Assembly (NCBI RefSeq): GCF_001941975.2
Contig: NZ_CP146991.1
Coordinates: 3,283,001-3,347,000, forward strand
Direction of reading: 5' to 3'
Length of the DNA: 64,000 bases
Source: Sporomusa sphaeroides DSM 2875
Lineage (GTDB): Bacteria > Bacillota > Negativicutes > Sporomusales > Sporomusaceae
The notes under the pieces were generated by a model that made no database searches, was not told the origin of the DNA, and was given only the letters and a program-made list of their open reading frames with translations. A program made the position numbers and the translations under genes. The number at the start of each line of letters is the position of its first letter. Within the stretch, counting starts at the first letter, position 1. This document shows positions 48,642 through 58,743 of the stretch, piece after piece.

Positions 48642-48667
48642 TAATCATTACAGTTTTGTAATGATTA
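48642..48667. promoter_or_regulatory. PerR/Fur-type operator
   Basis: TAATCATTACA-GTTT-TGTAATGATTA, a perfect inverted repeat with 11-base arms, 32 bases before the perR ATG. It contains the overlapping 13-base palindrome TGTAATGATTACA, close to Per-box sequences. Confidence 0.7.
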
Positions 48668-49000
48668 CATTTTTATTTTATTCAATAAATTAAAACTTGT
48701 CAATCTCTAATTACCTGTAAAACTGCTTCAGTAGAAAAATCCTTGGAGCTGAAGTAATAAGCTGTTTGCTGACGCGTCAATTTACAGCATCGCTTCCCTA
48801 GCTGCATTGATAGCTTATACACTAAATCATTCGACAAATTCCATTAAATTCCTGCAAGCACAATAGCCGGACACTAAGTGTTCTCCCAATACCTAAAGCC
48901 GCTAACAATGTTAGCGGCTCAAAGATGATATCACAATATTATTATACCTGTGTCAGACAGCTTGAACTGCCCGCACAGGTACGAAAGTGCTCAAAAATAA
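48668..49000. other. Gap between perR and the YddG-like gene
   Basis: AT-rich, no supported gene. Only the terminator at 48892-48919 stands out. Confidence 0.5.
48892..48919 (-). terminator. Terminator of the YddG-like gene
   Basis: AGCCGCTAACA/TGTTAGCGGCT, followed on the minus strand by TTAGGT. A strong stem but a short U-run. Confidence 0.65.
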
Positions 49001-49924
49001 TTATGAAGCGCAAACCTTATTTTTCTCTGACTGGTTCTTAGTTGCCTGCCAACATAATATTGATCCCAAACATACCATACATACACCCTGCCAGAAGGGA
49101 ACTGAAAGCGGGGCATTTAAAAGCAACGAGCCTAACAACGATGATAATATCGGCGTGAAATAGGAGGCACTGGCAAGTACTGAGACATTGCCATGCAAAA
49201 TACCATAATTCCAGGAAGCATACCCAAAACCTATCGCGCAGCCTGCCACCAGCACATACATTATGGCCCGCACACTAAGATTGGGCACAGCAGCTCCGCT
49301 AATGAAGAACTTAACCCAAAGAACTGCAGCAGTAAGAATAAAAAATAGGGTAATTCCGTTTTTCCCTGCCGCTAACCTATTTGTGATAGTGCAGTATGCA
49401 GCCCAAATGAAAGCGCCTGCAAAGGCTAAAGCATAACTAAATGTATTGCTTTTTATATTGCTAATCATCCCACTTACATCCAGACCTTTCTCGCCTCCTA
49501 ATACCCAACAAACGCCAAGAAGGCAAAGGATCAGCCCCGGAATTATCAGAAGTGTGGATTTTTGTTTATTAAAAAGGATAGCAAATACAATGGTAAGACA
49601 AGGCCACAGATAGTTTATAATATTGATTTCAATTGCCTGATTCCCATTGTTGGCAAAGCCAATCGCCATCGCAAAAGATATTTCATAGGCCACAAATAAA
49701 AAACCTCCCAGTAGCAAATATTTCCAAGGGAAAGTTTTTATTTTGGGTACTCCAAACGTAACAATAAGAATCACAGACGCGGAGGTATAGATCATAGCAA
49801 TACCTCCAATCGGGCCAAGCAGTTCACTTACACTGTGAATTAAACCAACCATTGTGCTCCAAAGTATGATAGCAATTAGTCCAATAAAAGTAGCATTGCT
49901 CCTGGTGCGTGTATTCAACGACAT
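49001..49924 (-). CDS. YddG-like EamA/DMT exporter
   Basis: A protein of 307 aa with ten membrane spans and two EamA halves. 'FIGLIAIILWSTMVGLIHSVSELLGPIGGIAMIY' region at the start and 'EINIINYLWPCLTIVFAILF' (near residue 100) match the aromatic amino acid exporter YddG. AAAGGGG precedes the ATG. The cargo here is unproven. Confidence 0.75.
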   Translation of the reverse strand: MSLNTRTRSNATFIGLIAIILWSTMVGLIHSVSELLGPIGGIAMIYTSASVILIVTFGVPKIKTFPWKYLLLGGFLFVAYEISFAMAIGFANNGNQAIEINIINYLWPCLTIVFAILFNKQKSTLLIIPGLILCLLGVCWVLGGEKGLDVSGMISNIKSNTFSYALAFAGAFIWAAYCTITNRLAAGKNGITLFFILTAAVLWVKFFISGAAVPNLSVRAIMYVLVAGCAIGFGYASWNYGILHGNVSVLASASYFTPILSSLLGSLLLNAPLSVPFWQGVCMVCLGSILCWQATKNQSEKNKVCAS

Positions 49925-50243
49925 AATCCCCTTTTTAATGAAGTAGTAATTCAGGCTTGTTAAAAATGCCCAATAAAGTCAGCTAGCGCAACTTTCACTT
50001 GCCGTAATATCCATATTGCATACAATTGCCCCCTGTCACCTGTACCTTGTCATTTACCTATTGTACTATACAACGGGTTTACTATAAAGTAAAACGACAA
50101 ATTCTTACTTCAGATATGAGAAAGTATCATATCTGAAAATATAATGGGACTAGGTATCCGCCACCTTGTCCTTATAGTTATGCGGGCATTAAAAATCTGA
50201 AAAGACAGATACTAAGCAATACATTAAATAAGGAGTGAGCCCT
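49925..50243. promoter_or_regulatory. Divergent intergenic region with inverted repeats
   Basis: Between the YddG-like gene and the CBO0543-like gene. TTCAGATATGA/TCATATCTGAA (50109-50137) is a perfect inverted repeat with 11-base arms and TTTACTATAAAGTAAA (50079-50094) is a palindrome. No U-run follows either, so they look like operators rather than terminators. Confidence 0.45.
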
Positions 50244-50774
50244 ATGAGTAATCAAGCTATATTATGGTCAATGCTGATCGTTCCTTGGTTAACACTATTC
50301 TTCATACCTAAAGAAAATATCAAATATTATATGCCTGTCGCTCTATTCTCTGCACTTACAAGTATACTGGTTGTAGAGACAGGAGAAAATCTAGGTTGGT
50401 TTATTTATGCAGAAGTTGCTTTGCCGCTAAGAACGCATTCGTATGTTATTTTTGGATTAAATATTGTGACAACTATATGGTTATTCCACTTTGCCTATGG
50501 TAGATTTTGGTTCTATCTGGTAATTGACATACTCCTAAACTTTGGATTTATCTATTTATTTCATGTTTATTTTCTTGGCAGTAGAGGACTGTTTCAGGAA
50601 GTAGGCATTACCCCTTTTGTAAACGCTGTAATTACTACGCTTGATGGTGTATTAATATACGGTTATCAAATGTGGCAAGAGGGAATATTGGTTAGGTCTG
50701 AAAAAAACATCTGCAGAACAAAATTACAACCAGCAGCGGCGAAGTCACTCCGTGATGATAATCCCAATGACTAA
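50244..50774 (+). CDS. CBO0543-like membrane protein
   Basis: A protein of 176 aa with about five membrane spans and the pattern 'TGENLGWFIYAEVALPLRTHSYVIFGL' region (near residue 50) that I associate with CBO0543-family proteins of spore formers; function unknown. AAGGAG lies eight bases before the ATG at 50244. Confidence 0.55.
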   Translation: MSNQAILWSMLIVPWLTLFFIPKENIKYYMPVALFSALTSILVVETGENLGWFIYAEVALPLRTHSYVIFGLNIVTTIWLFHFAYGRFWFYLVIDILLNFGFIYLFHVYFLGSRGLFQEVGITPFVNAVITTLDGVLIYGYQMWQEGILVRSEKNICRTKLQPAAAKSLRDDNPND

Positions 50775-50914
50775 CTACATCTTATTCTAACTTCGTGCTC
50801 ATTGCTTTGAGAACTATTCTCATTGCTTATTCTCCCAATCAATTATTACTGAGAGTATGGCCTGCCTCATCCAGGGAAACGCTAATATCAACCATTACTC
50901 CAAAGAGGTGCAAT

Positions 50915-51061
50915 ATGAGCGATCTATATCAAAGCAAGCAAACCGGAAATTCTCCCCGCGTTACCCTTGGTGATCCTAAATACGTTTCCAACAAGGAAAG
51001 TGCCAAAGAAGTAAATTCGATCAATAAACCTCAGTTACCGGAGGGAAATAGAGAAAAATGA
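50915..51061 (+). CDS. Small hydrophilic hypothetical protein
   Basis: A protein of 48 aa: MSDLYQSKQTGNSPRV, then a lysine/asparagine-rich rest, no membrane span. AGAGGTG precedes the ATG and a terminator follows directly. Its place next to the collagen-like gene may point to the spore surface; that is a guess. Confidence 0.5.
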   Translation: MSDLYQSKQTGNSPRVTLGDPKYVSNKESAKEVNSINKPQLPEGNREK

Positions 51062-51063
51062 CG

Positions 51064-51095
51064 ATATACCGCCTAAAAGGCGGTATATTCTTTTT
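51064..51095 (+). terminator. Terminator after the 48-codon gene
   Basis: ATATACCGCC pairs with GGCGGTATAT around a five-base loop, followed by TCTTTTT. Confidence 0.88.
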
Positions 51096-51155
51096 CCCCC
51101 GGTAACTCTATCGACTTCAAGGGACGCCGGGACAGGCCGTTTGTCCCATTAAAAA

Positions 51156-51206
51156 GAGGGGTCGCTTTGCGCTTTTTCATAAAGCGTTTTGCGACACCCC
51201 TTTTTT
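51156..51206 (+). terminator. Second strong hairpin before the collagen-like gene
   Basis: AGGGGTCGC pairs with GCGACACCCCT, with an inner GCGCTTT/AAAGCG stem, followed by TTTTTT. No gene is seen between it and the terminator at 51064. Confidence 0.75.
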
Positions 51207-51301
51207 GTTTTTAGCATTCACTACCAAAGCATATTTATGTAATACTGCATATAATGGCATAAAGTATTTTTTTTTGTATGTGGTATTATATTGGAGGTTA
51301 G

Positions 51302-52903
<1,602 letters not shown>

Positions 52904-52950
52904 ATTTAAGTACCAGTATTTTGGTGCTCAGATTATAAATTCCATTGTAA

Positions 52951-52980
52951 AGCGGCTGGTCAATTGACCAGCCGCTCTTT
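52951..52980 (+). terminator. Terminator after the collagen-like gene
   Basis: A perfect 26-base palindrome (AGCGGCTGGTCAA and its complement) followed by CTTTC. Confidence 0.75.
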
Positions 52981-53076
52981 CGTAATATCGATTCCGAAAA
53001 TACCGTTTCTTTACTATTTAAAATATCAGCAATTCTGAATGGGTCATGCTCTAGCTGCGGGCTGTTTATTAGTTTG

Positions 53077-53493
53077 TTAATAACTGTGCTCGTGTTCGTC
53101 TTCCTCGGCATCTGCCTTTGTTAGATGTATTGTTCCTTTTGGATGTTGGGGTGGCGCATAGATTGAATACAGTTTCAACGGTCTTTCCCCAGTATTAATT
53201 AAGTTATGCCAGGTCCCTGCCGGAATAATAAAGGCATAACCAGGGCCTACGTTTTTTTGGAAGCATAAATCATTTTTGCGAAGACCCATTTTAACAATCC
53301 CTACCCCTTTTTCAATACGAATGAACTGGTCAAGATCGGAGTGAACTTCCAACCCGATTTCACCGCCAACAGGAATACACATTAGAGTTAGCTGCATAAA
53401 TTCGCCCGTCCACATAGTGGTGCGAAATGCCTTATTTTGTTTTGCTGTCTGCGCTATATTTATAACAAAAGGTTTTGGACCATGGTCAGACAA
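53077..53493 (-). CDS. Single-domain cupin protein
   Basis: A protein of 138 aa. The cupin motif 'GGEIGLEVHSDLDQFIRIEKGVG' region (near residue 48) and 'IPAGTWHNLINTG' (near 92) supply the usual His/Glu metal ligands. AAGGAGG lies ten bases before a TTG start at 53493, the only start giving the full family N-terminus. The C-terminus is acidic and His-rich (EEDEHEHSY). Reaction unknown. Confidence 0.75.
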   Translation of the reverse strand: MSDHGPKPFVINIAQTAKQNKAFRTTMWTGEFMQLTLMCIPVGGEIGLEVHSDLDQFIRIEKGVGIVKMGLRKNDLCFQKNVGPGYAFIIPAGTWHNLINTGERPLKLYSIYAPPQHPKGTIHLTKADAEEDEHEHSY

Positions 53494-53603
53494 TTGATAT
53501 CATCCTCCTTTTCCGGAGTTTATTACCATTATATGACGCTGCGCAGAATTAGGTGATGTAATCTATTATGTCTTCCATACTGGAGCGGATGAAGGGAATC
53601 ACA

Positions 53604-53633
53604 CAGGGACAAGGTACCTGGTCTTTGTCCCTG
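53604..53633. repeat. Hairpin with CAGGGACAA arms
   Basis: CAGGGACAA and TTTGTCCCTG flank a ten-base loop in the gap between the cupin gene and the next small gene. It is similar in style to the GTCAAGGGAC palindromes of the 27-30 kb region but differs in sequence. Confidence 0.5.
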
Positions 53634-53742
53634 TAATAATATTACATTCTAAGCAGGAATATACTGTAAGTTAATCGTATTTTATAATTGGAAAATATTA
53701 ACATGGCAATTAATATATAGGAAGGTTTTGGAGGTGGTTCAT

Positions 53743-53940
53743 ATGCCATTAACCAAAGAGCAAAAGAAAAAAATTTATGAAGAAGAACGTGAACGTATTA
53801 GGGCCAGAGAACGCATCGAGGCTGAACGTGCTCGGCGCAACCAGCCAAAATTCCCAAAGATAAAAGAACGGATAAAAAATTGGATCATTGTGTTAGGTTT
53901 TTTTCTTATGCTTTACATTGTATTAGGTGGAAATAACTAG
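53743..53940 (+). CDS. Small charged protein with a C-terminal membrane span
   Basis: A protein of 65 aa: a highly charged helical N-terminus (KEQKKKIYEEERERIRARER) and one C-terminal span (about 46-62). GGAGGTGG precedes the ATG at 53743. This tail-anchored layout is common in small Firmicutes membrane proteins; function unknown. Confidence 0.6.
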   Translation: MPLTKEQKKKIYEEERERIRARERIEAERARRNQPKFPKIKERIKNWIIVLGFFLMLYIVLGGNN

Positions 53941-54050
53941 CCAATCATGGACAAGCCCCTTGTTCCTGCCCACATAGTGATGTTTAACCACTCAAGGCCA
54001 GCAGGCTTATTTCAGAACCCAACCCCAATTAAGTTCTACTTTCTGTTGGA

Positions 54051-54080
54051 TAAAAAAAAAGCCGGCTATTATACCGGTTT
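54051..54080 (-). terminator. Terminator of the coiled-coil protein gene
   Basis: AACCGG/CCGGCT with a run of nine T on the minus strand; the stem overlaps the stop codon. Confidence 0.75.
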
Positions 54081-54348
54081 ATATATTAATAACCTTTTTA
54101 AGCCTATCTAGCTCTCTGTCATGTTTACGTATTAATAAGTCTTGTGTATCAACCTTCATAGCTATAGTATTAAGCTTCTCTATTATCATATCATTAACAT
54201 CTTGTTGAACTTCTCTAGCGTCAATTAAAGCCTTTAACATAGTACCGTGATTATATTCTATGCGTGTTGTAGCAGCTTCAATACGTGCCTGTCCTGCTTT
54301 GAGTTCCTTAATCTCAGCAAGCATCTGTTTTAGTAATTCTTCCACCAT
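54079..54348 (-). CDS. Small coiled-coil hypothetical protein
   Basis: A protein of 89 aa, almost wholly helical with heptad-like spacing ('LLKQMLAEIKELKAGQARIEAATTRIE' region and 'LIRKHDRELDRLKKV' at the end). AGAGGTGG places the start at ATG 54348. I do not recognise a function; similar short coiled-coil proteins occur in phage-derived loci, but no other phage genes are seen. Confidence 0.55.
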   Translation of the reverse strand: MVEELLKQMLAEIKELKAGQARIEAATTRIEYNHGTMLKALIDAREVQQDVNDMIIEKLNTIAMKVDTQDLLIRKHDRELDRLKKVINI

Positions 54349-54474
54349 ACCACCTCTTAGCAATTATTATAGCATATCATGCCTGCCACGATAACGAAGT
54401 TCGAAAACTTTTCTTTCCATGACAAATCTGCCCTTGCCATCCTCTATTGTCTTATAAGTAATAAATACTTATTG

Positions 54475-55033
54475 CTAGCCTATTGATCGAACTGACCAGG
54501 CAATATTTGATAATAACCTGCAACCGTCACACTGAAAATTAAATAATCCATGAAGTGGCTCTTGGAGTAACCATTCACCTTTACATGATGGACATTTCCT
54601 TGCTTGCTCTGCTTTCAGTCCCTTACCGCTTGATTTCAGCAGATAATAGTATGTGGGTATTCCAGTCGTAACGGTTATTCGGTTACAAATCTCTCTTCCT
54701 CTTATTGCTAAACTACTATCGTGTTTCGAAAGTTGAGAAAGGCCAAACCGTTCTCCTGTACTGCAATTCATTTGAAGAGTATCACAGGCTTTATAATCGC
54801 TTTCCCAGGTAATGATATCCCCGTATTCATCATCCCTGGTTGCCGGCAATCGATACAAAGGTATACCCCCAAAACAATCTCCACACCGGATGGGTGATTC
54901 AAGTGATACATACTTCTCGCCCCAGAATCTGCCCATTCATCCTTAATGCGCCTAATAAATGATCAAGTACCTCCTGTATTTGCTCAGGGTCCTGCGATAC
55001 GGCAGGTTTAAAGATACCTTCTACAACAAACAT
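54475..55033 (-). pseudogene. DUF2310 Zn-ribbon gene with internal deletion
   Basis: The ATG at 55033 (behind GGAAGAATGGAG) opens a frame reading MFVVEGIFKP...LLGALRMNGQILGRE, then it stops at a TGA. Another frame continues from about 54920 as KYVSLESPIRCGDCFGGIPL through two CxxC ribbons (CPSC, CDGC) to 54475. Both parts belong to DUF2310, a Zn-ribbon family of unknown function. As I recall the family, some 50-60 residues between the two parts are missing, so an out-of-frame deletion rather than a single-base error is likely. The C-terminal part alone is open for 153 codons. Confidence 0.65.
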
Positions 55034-55080
55034 GACTCCATTCTTCCTTTATTAAAAGATTCCACAAGTAGCATATTTGA

Positions 55081-55626
55081 TTACTGCCTATCCTCTTCAT
55101 GCAGCGGCCTCCTTTTCCATCGATATTCATTGATGAGTTTTAGTTCAAAGTTGTCATATTCGGAGTTATAGCAATGCACGTGAGGGCATGGAATATTTAC
55201 TGATTCCTTCTTTAATCCCATTCTGTCAATAATATGTAGGTGATCACCTGTAAAACCATATAAATATATGAGATTATGCCGATCATAAACGATCGTTGTA
55301 TTTGTTTCAGGTGAATGAATCCATATATCATGACGTCCGTCATTCTCAAAAAACTCTTTATAGCAATTAAGCAGCGTACTGACTTCATCATAAGTAAGTT
55401 CCCCAGTTTGGTATCTACCTTCTTCACATGAATGCGGGGTGTGCAGGACATACAAGATGTAAAACGGTCCATTGCATACGCCTACTAAATCTAACATTGT
55501 ATCAATATGGCTTTGCGTGAGTCCCAAAACAATTCTTTCATAGCTACTGTTTTGCTCCACATTATATATGTCAAAGTAATGATACTCCTGGGATTCGCTG
55601 TTGCTGTGACTACCGAATTTAAACAT
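55081..55626 (-). CDS. Hypothetical protein
   Basis: A soluble protein of 181 aa, rich in Tyr, His and acidic residues, with no membrane span or motif I recognise. AAGGATGTG precedes the ATG. It ends 48 bases before the DUF2310 start on the same strand, so the two were probably one operon. Confidence 0.6.
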   Translation of the reverse strand: MFKFGSHSNSESQEYHYFDIYNVEQNSSYERIVLGLTQSHIDTMLDLVGVCNGPFYILYVLHTPHSCEEGRYQTGELTYDEVSTLLNCYKEFFENDGRHDIWIHSPETNTTIVYDRHNLIYLYGFTGDHLHIIDRMGLKKESVNIPCPHVHCYNSEYDNFELKLINEYRWKRRPLHEEDRQ

Positions 55627-55742
55627 GCATTCACATCCTTGGAATTCACAAACTCATTTATTATACTACTTCTATTTTCTTCCCTTGTCCTTAAAAACCT
55701 TTATAAGCAAGTAACAGTCCCAAAAACATCTCCGGCTTAATT

Positions 55743-56465
55743 TTAAAAAGGACTACCAAAAGGCCTGAATGTATGCCCAACCTCATTGTACTGTAATAAT
55801 TCACTTACGGTAACAAATATATAACCACGCTCCCGAAGACCGTCTATTATAGTACCAAGTACGCGTGGCGTTGGAATTGGATATTGTCCATCATGCATTA
55901 AAATAATACTTCCAGGCTTTACTGCTTTATAAACTTCATCAATAATTCTCTTTTCTGGTGGACACTCCCAGTCTCGTGTATCTATTGACCATAAAACCAC
56001 CTGATAGCCCCGTTGCTTGGCTATCCTAATCACCCGTTCGTTGAAAGCTCCTCCGGGAGGTCTGAATAAAGTCGGCATAGCAGTAATTGGCAGGATCACT
56101 TTTTCCGCTTTTTCAAATTCCTCTTCAATTTTTTTATCGCTTAACTTTGGTAACGACGAATGACTATAAGTATGAACTCCAACTTCGTGACCGTCGGCTA
56201 TTTCTTGAGCAAAAATTCGAGGATTATCCTCAACGTTTTTTCCTAAAACAAAGAATGTTGCTTTTACGTTTTTATCTTTTAAGATTGCAAGTATTTCGGG
56301 GGTCACCTTATTGTGTGGTCCATCATCTATTGTCAATGCAACGACTTTCTGAGTAGTAGGAACTTTAGAAATTATTTTGGTATCGTTGGATGACTCCCTA
56401 TCTATTAGCACAAACATTGCAGCCATTATTACTGCAGCGCATAGCATCAAGTGAAATCTTCTCAT
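55743..56465 (-). CDS. Polysaccharide deacetylase (NodB domain)
   Basis: A protein of 240 aa. An N-terminal membrane anchor or signal (about 6-22) is followed by a NodB domain with all five motifs: 'TIDDGP' (near residue 45), 'HTYSHSS' (near 98), 'FRPPGG' (near 134), 'DTRDW' (near 161) and 'ILMHDG' (near 188). It should remove N-acetyl groups from peptidoglycan or another glycan outside the membrane, as PdaA/PdaB proteins do in spore formers. GGGAGG precedes the ATG. Confidence 0.88.
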   Translation of the reverse strand: MRRFHLMLCAAVIMAAMFVLIDRESSNDTKIISKVPTTQKVVALTIDDGPHNKVTPEILAILKDKNVKATFFVLGKNVEDNPRIFAQEIADGHEVGVHTYSHSSLPKLSDKKIEEEFEKAEKVILPITAMPTLFRPPGGAFNERVIRIAKQRGYQVVLWSIDTRDWECPPEKRIIDEVYKAVKPGSIILMHDGQYPIPTPRVLGTIIDGLRERGYIFVTVSELLQYNEVGHTFRPFGSPF

Positions 56466-56560
56466 CGGTACTTACCTCCCTTCGCTTCATCAGAAGCACC
56501 TCACTGTGCCAAATATATGCAAGGTGTACTCAAATATTTCACTAAATTTAAATTATTGAC

Positions 56561-56596
56561 AAAAAAAAAAGCCCCACCCCGGATGAGGTGCGGCTA
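56561..56596 (-). terminator. Terminator of the 56.6-58.7 kb gene group
   Basis: AGCCGCACCTC/GGGGTGGGGCT followed by a run of ten T on the minus strand. Confidence 0.82.
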
Positions 56597-56609
56597 TTAC
56601 AATTACCAA

Positions 56610-57499
56610 TTATTTTCCAACTAAAGGAATTATAAAGTCTTTCCACTTTGTAAATGTTTCTATTAATGACGGGGAGTTATTTATAGTATTGATTACTGCA
56701 TTAATTCCACTTAATATGCCGGTTAAGGTAATTTTATTAGGGCTGCCTGAATTAACCTGTTTATCAATTTCGTTAATAGATTCTTCCAGCTCTTTTTTAG
56801 TTGTATCTGGAATATCTGATGCTTTTATTTCTCTAATTAAATTTGCTGACAATTCTTTAGCCGTTTGATTTATATTAACAATTGTCTGATCAGAACCGAT
56901 CCCTAAAGAGCCATGGTTATCATTAACAGTAACTCCGCCAAAACTGTTTTTGGAATTCACTAGTAACCCCTCCGCAAAATCGCAATTCCGAAAAATATTA
57001 ACCATAAGTGGTGCACTTATTTCCGATGGAAGATTACCAATATTACCCTTAAATATCTGCGTTAAAGATATTGGTTGGTTTTCTGCTAGTTTAAATGTTT
57101 CTTGCCTTTCATTGGTGGTTGTTTTTTTTTAGTTTGCAGGTCCAATTGCCTTAGATATTCTTTGTAATCTTTGCAGACTTCAAAAGCAGGATAGATATAA
57201 TCATATACATCACCATCGTCGCCTTCACAAAAATCATGACCGCAATACTGGCAAAACACATCTCTAAGCTTAACAGCTTTTTCGTCAAGAACCAGCAGTG
57301 TACGTGCACAGTTATCTCCTGGGCATCTTAATTCCCACTTTACACATAGTTTATGATCCTTGGTTAATTCCAGAAGGCGAGTAAAAACAGTATCTATCGG
57401 GAGGCCGGTACGCTTTGCAATCAGTGTAGGATAGAATTTCTTTACAGGCCACAATGCTATTTCATTGACGACCTCATCTATCTTCCATACTAAAGCCAT
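56610..57499 (-). CDS. HTH/zinc-ribbon protein, frame broken at an A9 tract
   Basis: The first frame (57499-57086, 137 codons) encodes a winged-helix-like part ('YPTLIAKRTGLPIDTVFTRLLEL', near residue 25) and a zinc ribbon (CPGDNC, then CQYCGHDFC). It meets nine A at 57130-57122 and stops 15 codons later. With one extra A the reading continues without a stop as KKKTTTNERQETF into the frame ending at 56610, which has no ribosome site of its own. The joined protein would have about 295 aa; its second half contains 'GGVTVNDNHGSLGIGSD' and a helical C-terminus. This is either transcriptional slippage or an indel. No function is recognised. Confidence 0.55.
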
Positions 57500-57560
57500 A
57501 CCCAGTCACCTCCCTCTTTTTGTATATATTTATTACTATAAATTATACCATTTGTCAAGG

Positions 57561-58658
57561 TTAAAAGATACGTTCGCGAACAAATTTTAAAACGTTTTCT
57601 GTCGCAGGTGTAACAAAATATACACTATTGCTTTTAAGACCTACCTTTATTGTATAACTTTGTGGCAAACCTTCATCCGATACTACAAACTGAATGAAAC
57701 CACCTTGATGCTGCAAATACGGTTTTAAAAAATCGTATAATACTAGCTCTCTCAGATCCCGACCAGCAACGCCCAATGATACCTTTTCAATTCCCGATAA
57801 TATTAATGCTGCAAAAGGAACACTTAGCATTTCACCTCCGAAAGCAATCTTTGCGTCTTTTAGCTCTTTAGTTAAACTATCGACATCCTCAGCAGCCAAG
57901 TATTCATCAAATGCAGTCAGCACTTTTGCAATAGCTTCTGTTTGTTCTGCTGTAAAATCCTCAAGCAACGACTCAGGTTTGGAAAGAGCTTCAATCAAAT
58001 TTCCCTCCAACGCATCTGCCATTGCTTCTACATTATTACCAAAAGGAACTAGTATGTTCCTAGGTGTCAATGCTATTTCACGGTTAATTAAACGCGCAAA
58101 ACTTCTTGCCACCTTTGAAGCAGTTCCAGGTTCAGAGCGAACTTCAAAACAATTTAACTCTTCATTAACATATACCGTAACAATACTACTGCTAGGGATT
58201 AGCTGCATTTCATCTCCATAAATATTTTTTGTTACTCCAGATTTATAAATGAACCTTAGGAAATACTCGCTTTCAGTATCACCATTAGCAGCACTAATTA
58301 AAATTGGTGTACTCGTTAATTCTTCTTTCGGTGGCATTTTTATATAATTAAACGGGTTAAAACCGCATTGCTTTATAAGGGTTTCTTTTATCCCTTTGGA
58401 TGTACCTACATCTAACTGGTACCACATCACGGATGTACGTCCACACAGAAGCCTTGTTTTCCAAGCCTTCAGTTTTTCATTTTGAAGTTCAGTATTTCCC
58501 TTTATCTTTTCCCAAATAGTAAAGGCAAGCTCCGGTCGGTAACCATCAGTCGGTAAATTCATATCAGTACAAATTTCAACTAATTGATTTTTTGAAAGTT
58601 TCAGCAGATCACTATGATGCGTTATGTTTTGTATGTCTAGCAGAGTATCCACCCCCAA
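57561..58658 (-). CDS. SAP-like domain protein of unknown function
   Basis: A protein of about 365 aa. The N-terminal 'LLKLSKNQLVEICTDMNLPTDGYRPELAFTIWEKI' region (residues about 18-53) fits a SAP-type helix-extended-helix DNA-binding motif. The rest (about 60-365) is a mixed alpha/beta protein I do not recognise. The start is uncertain: TTG 58658 has no ribosome site, and GTG 58652 lies in a G-run. TATAAT at about 58680 supports a promoter just upstream. It lies 62 bases before the HTH/zinc-ribbon gene, so the two probably act together. Confidence 0.55.
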   Translation of the reverse strand: MGVDTLLDIQNITHHSDLLKLSKNQLVEICTDMNLPTDGYRPELAFTIWEKIKGNTELQNEKLKAWKTRLLCGRTSVMWYQLDVGTSKGIKETLIKQCGFNPFNYIKMPPKEELTSTPILISAANGDTESEYFLRFIYKSGVTKNIYGDEMQLIPSSSIVTVYVNEELNCFEVRSEPGTASKVARSFARLINREIALTPRNILVPFGNNVEAMADALEGNLIEALSKPESLLEDFTAEQTEAIAKVLTAFDEYLAAEDVDSLTKELKDAKIAFGGEMLSVPFAALILSGIEKVSLGVAGRDLRELVLYDFLKPYLQHQGGFIQFVVSDEGLPQSYTIKVGLKSNSVYFVTPATENVLKFVRERIF

Positions 58659-58743
58659 AACTATATATAAATACTTTACAAATTATACATATATTTGTAA
58701 AATCCTCCCTGTTTTGAAATAAACATCAACATTTACAATCGAG

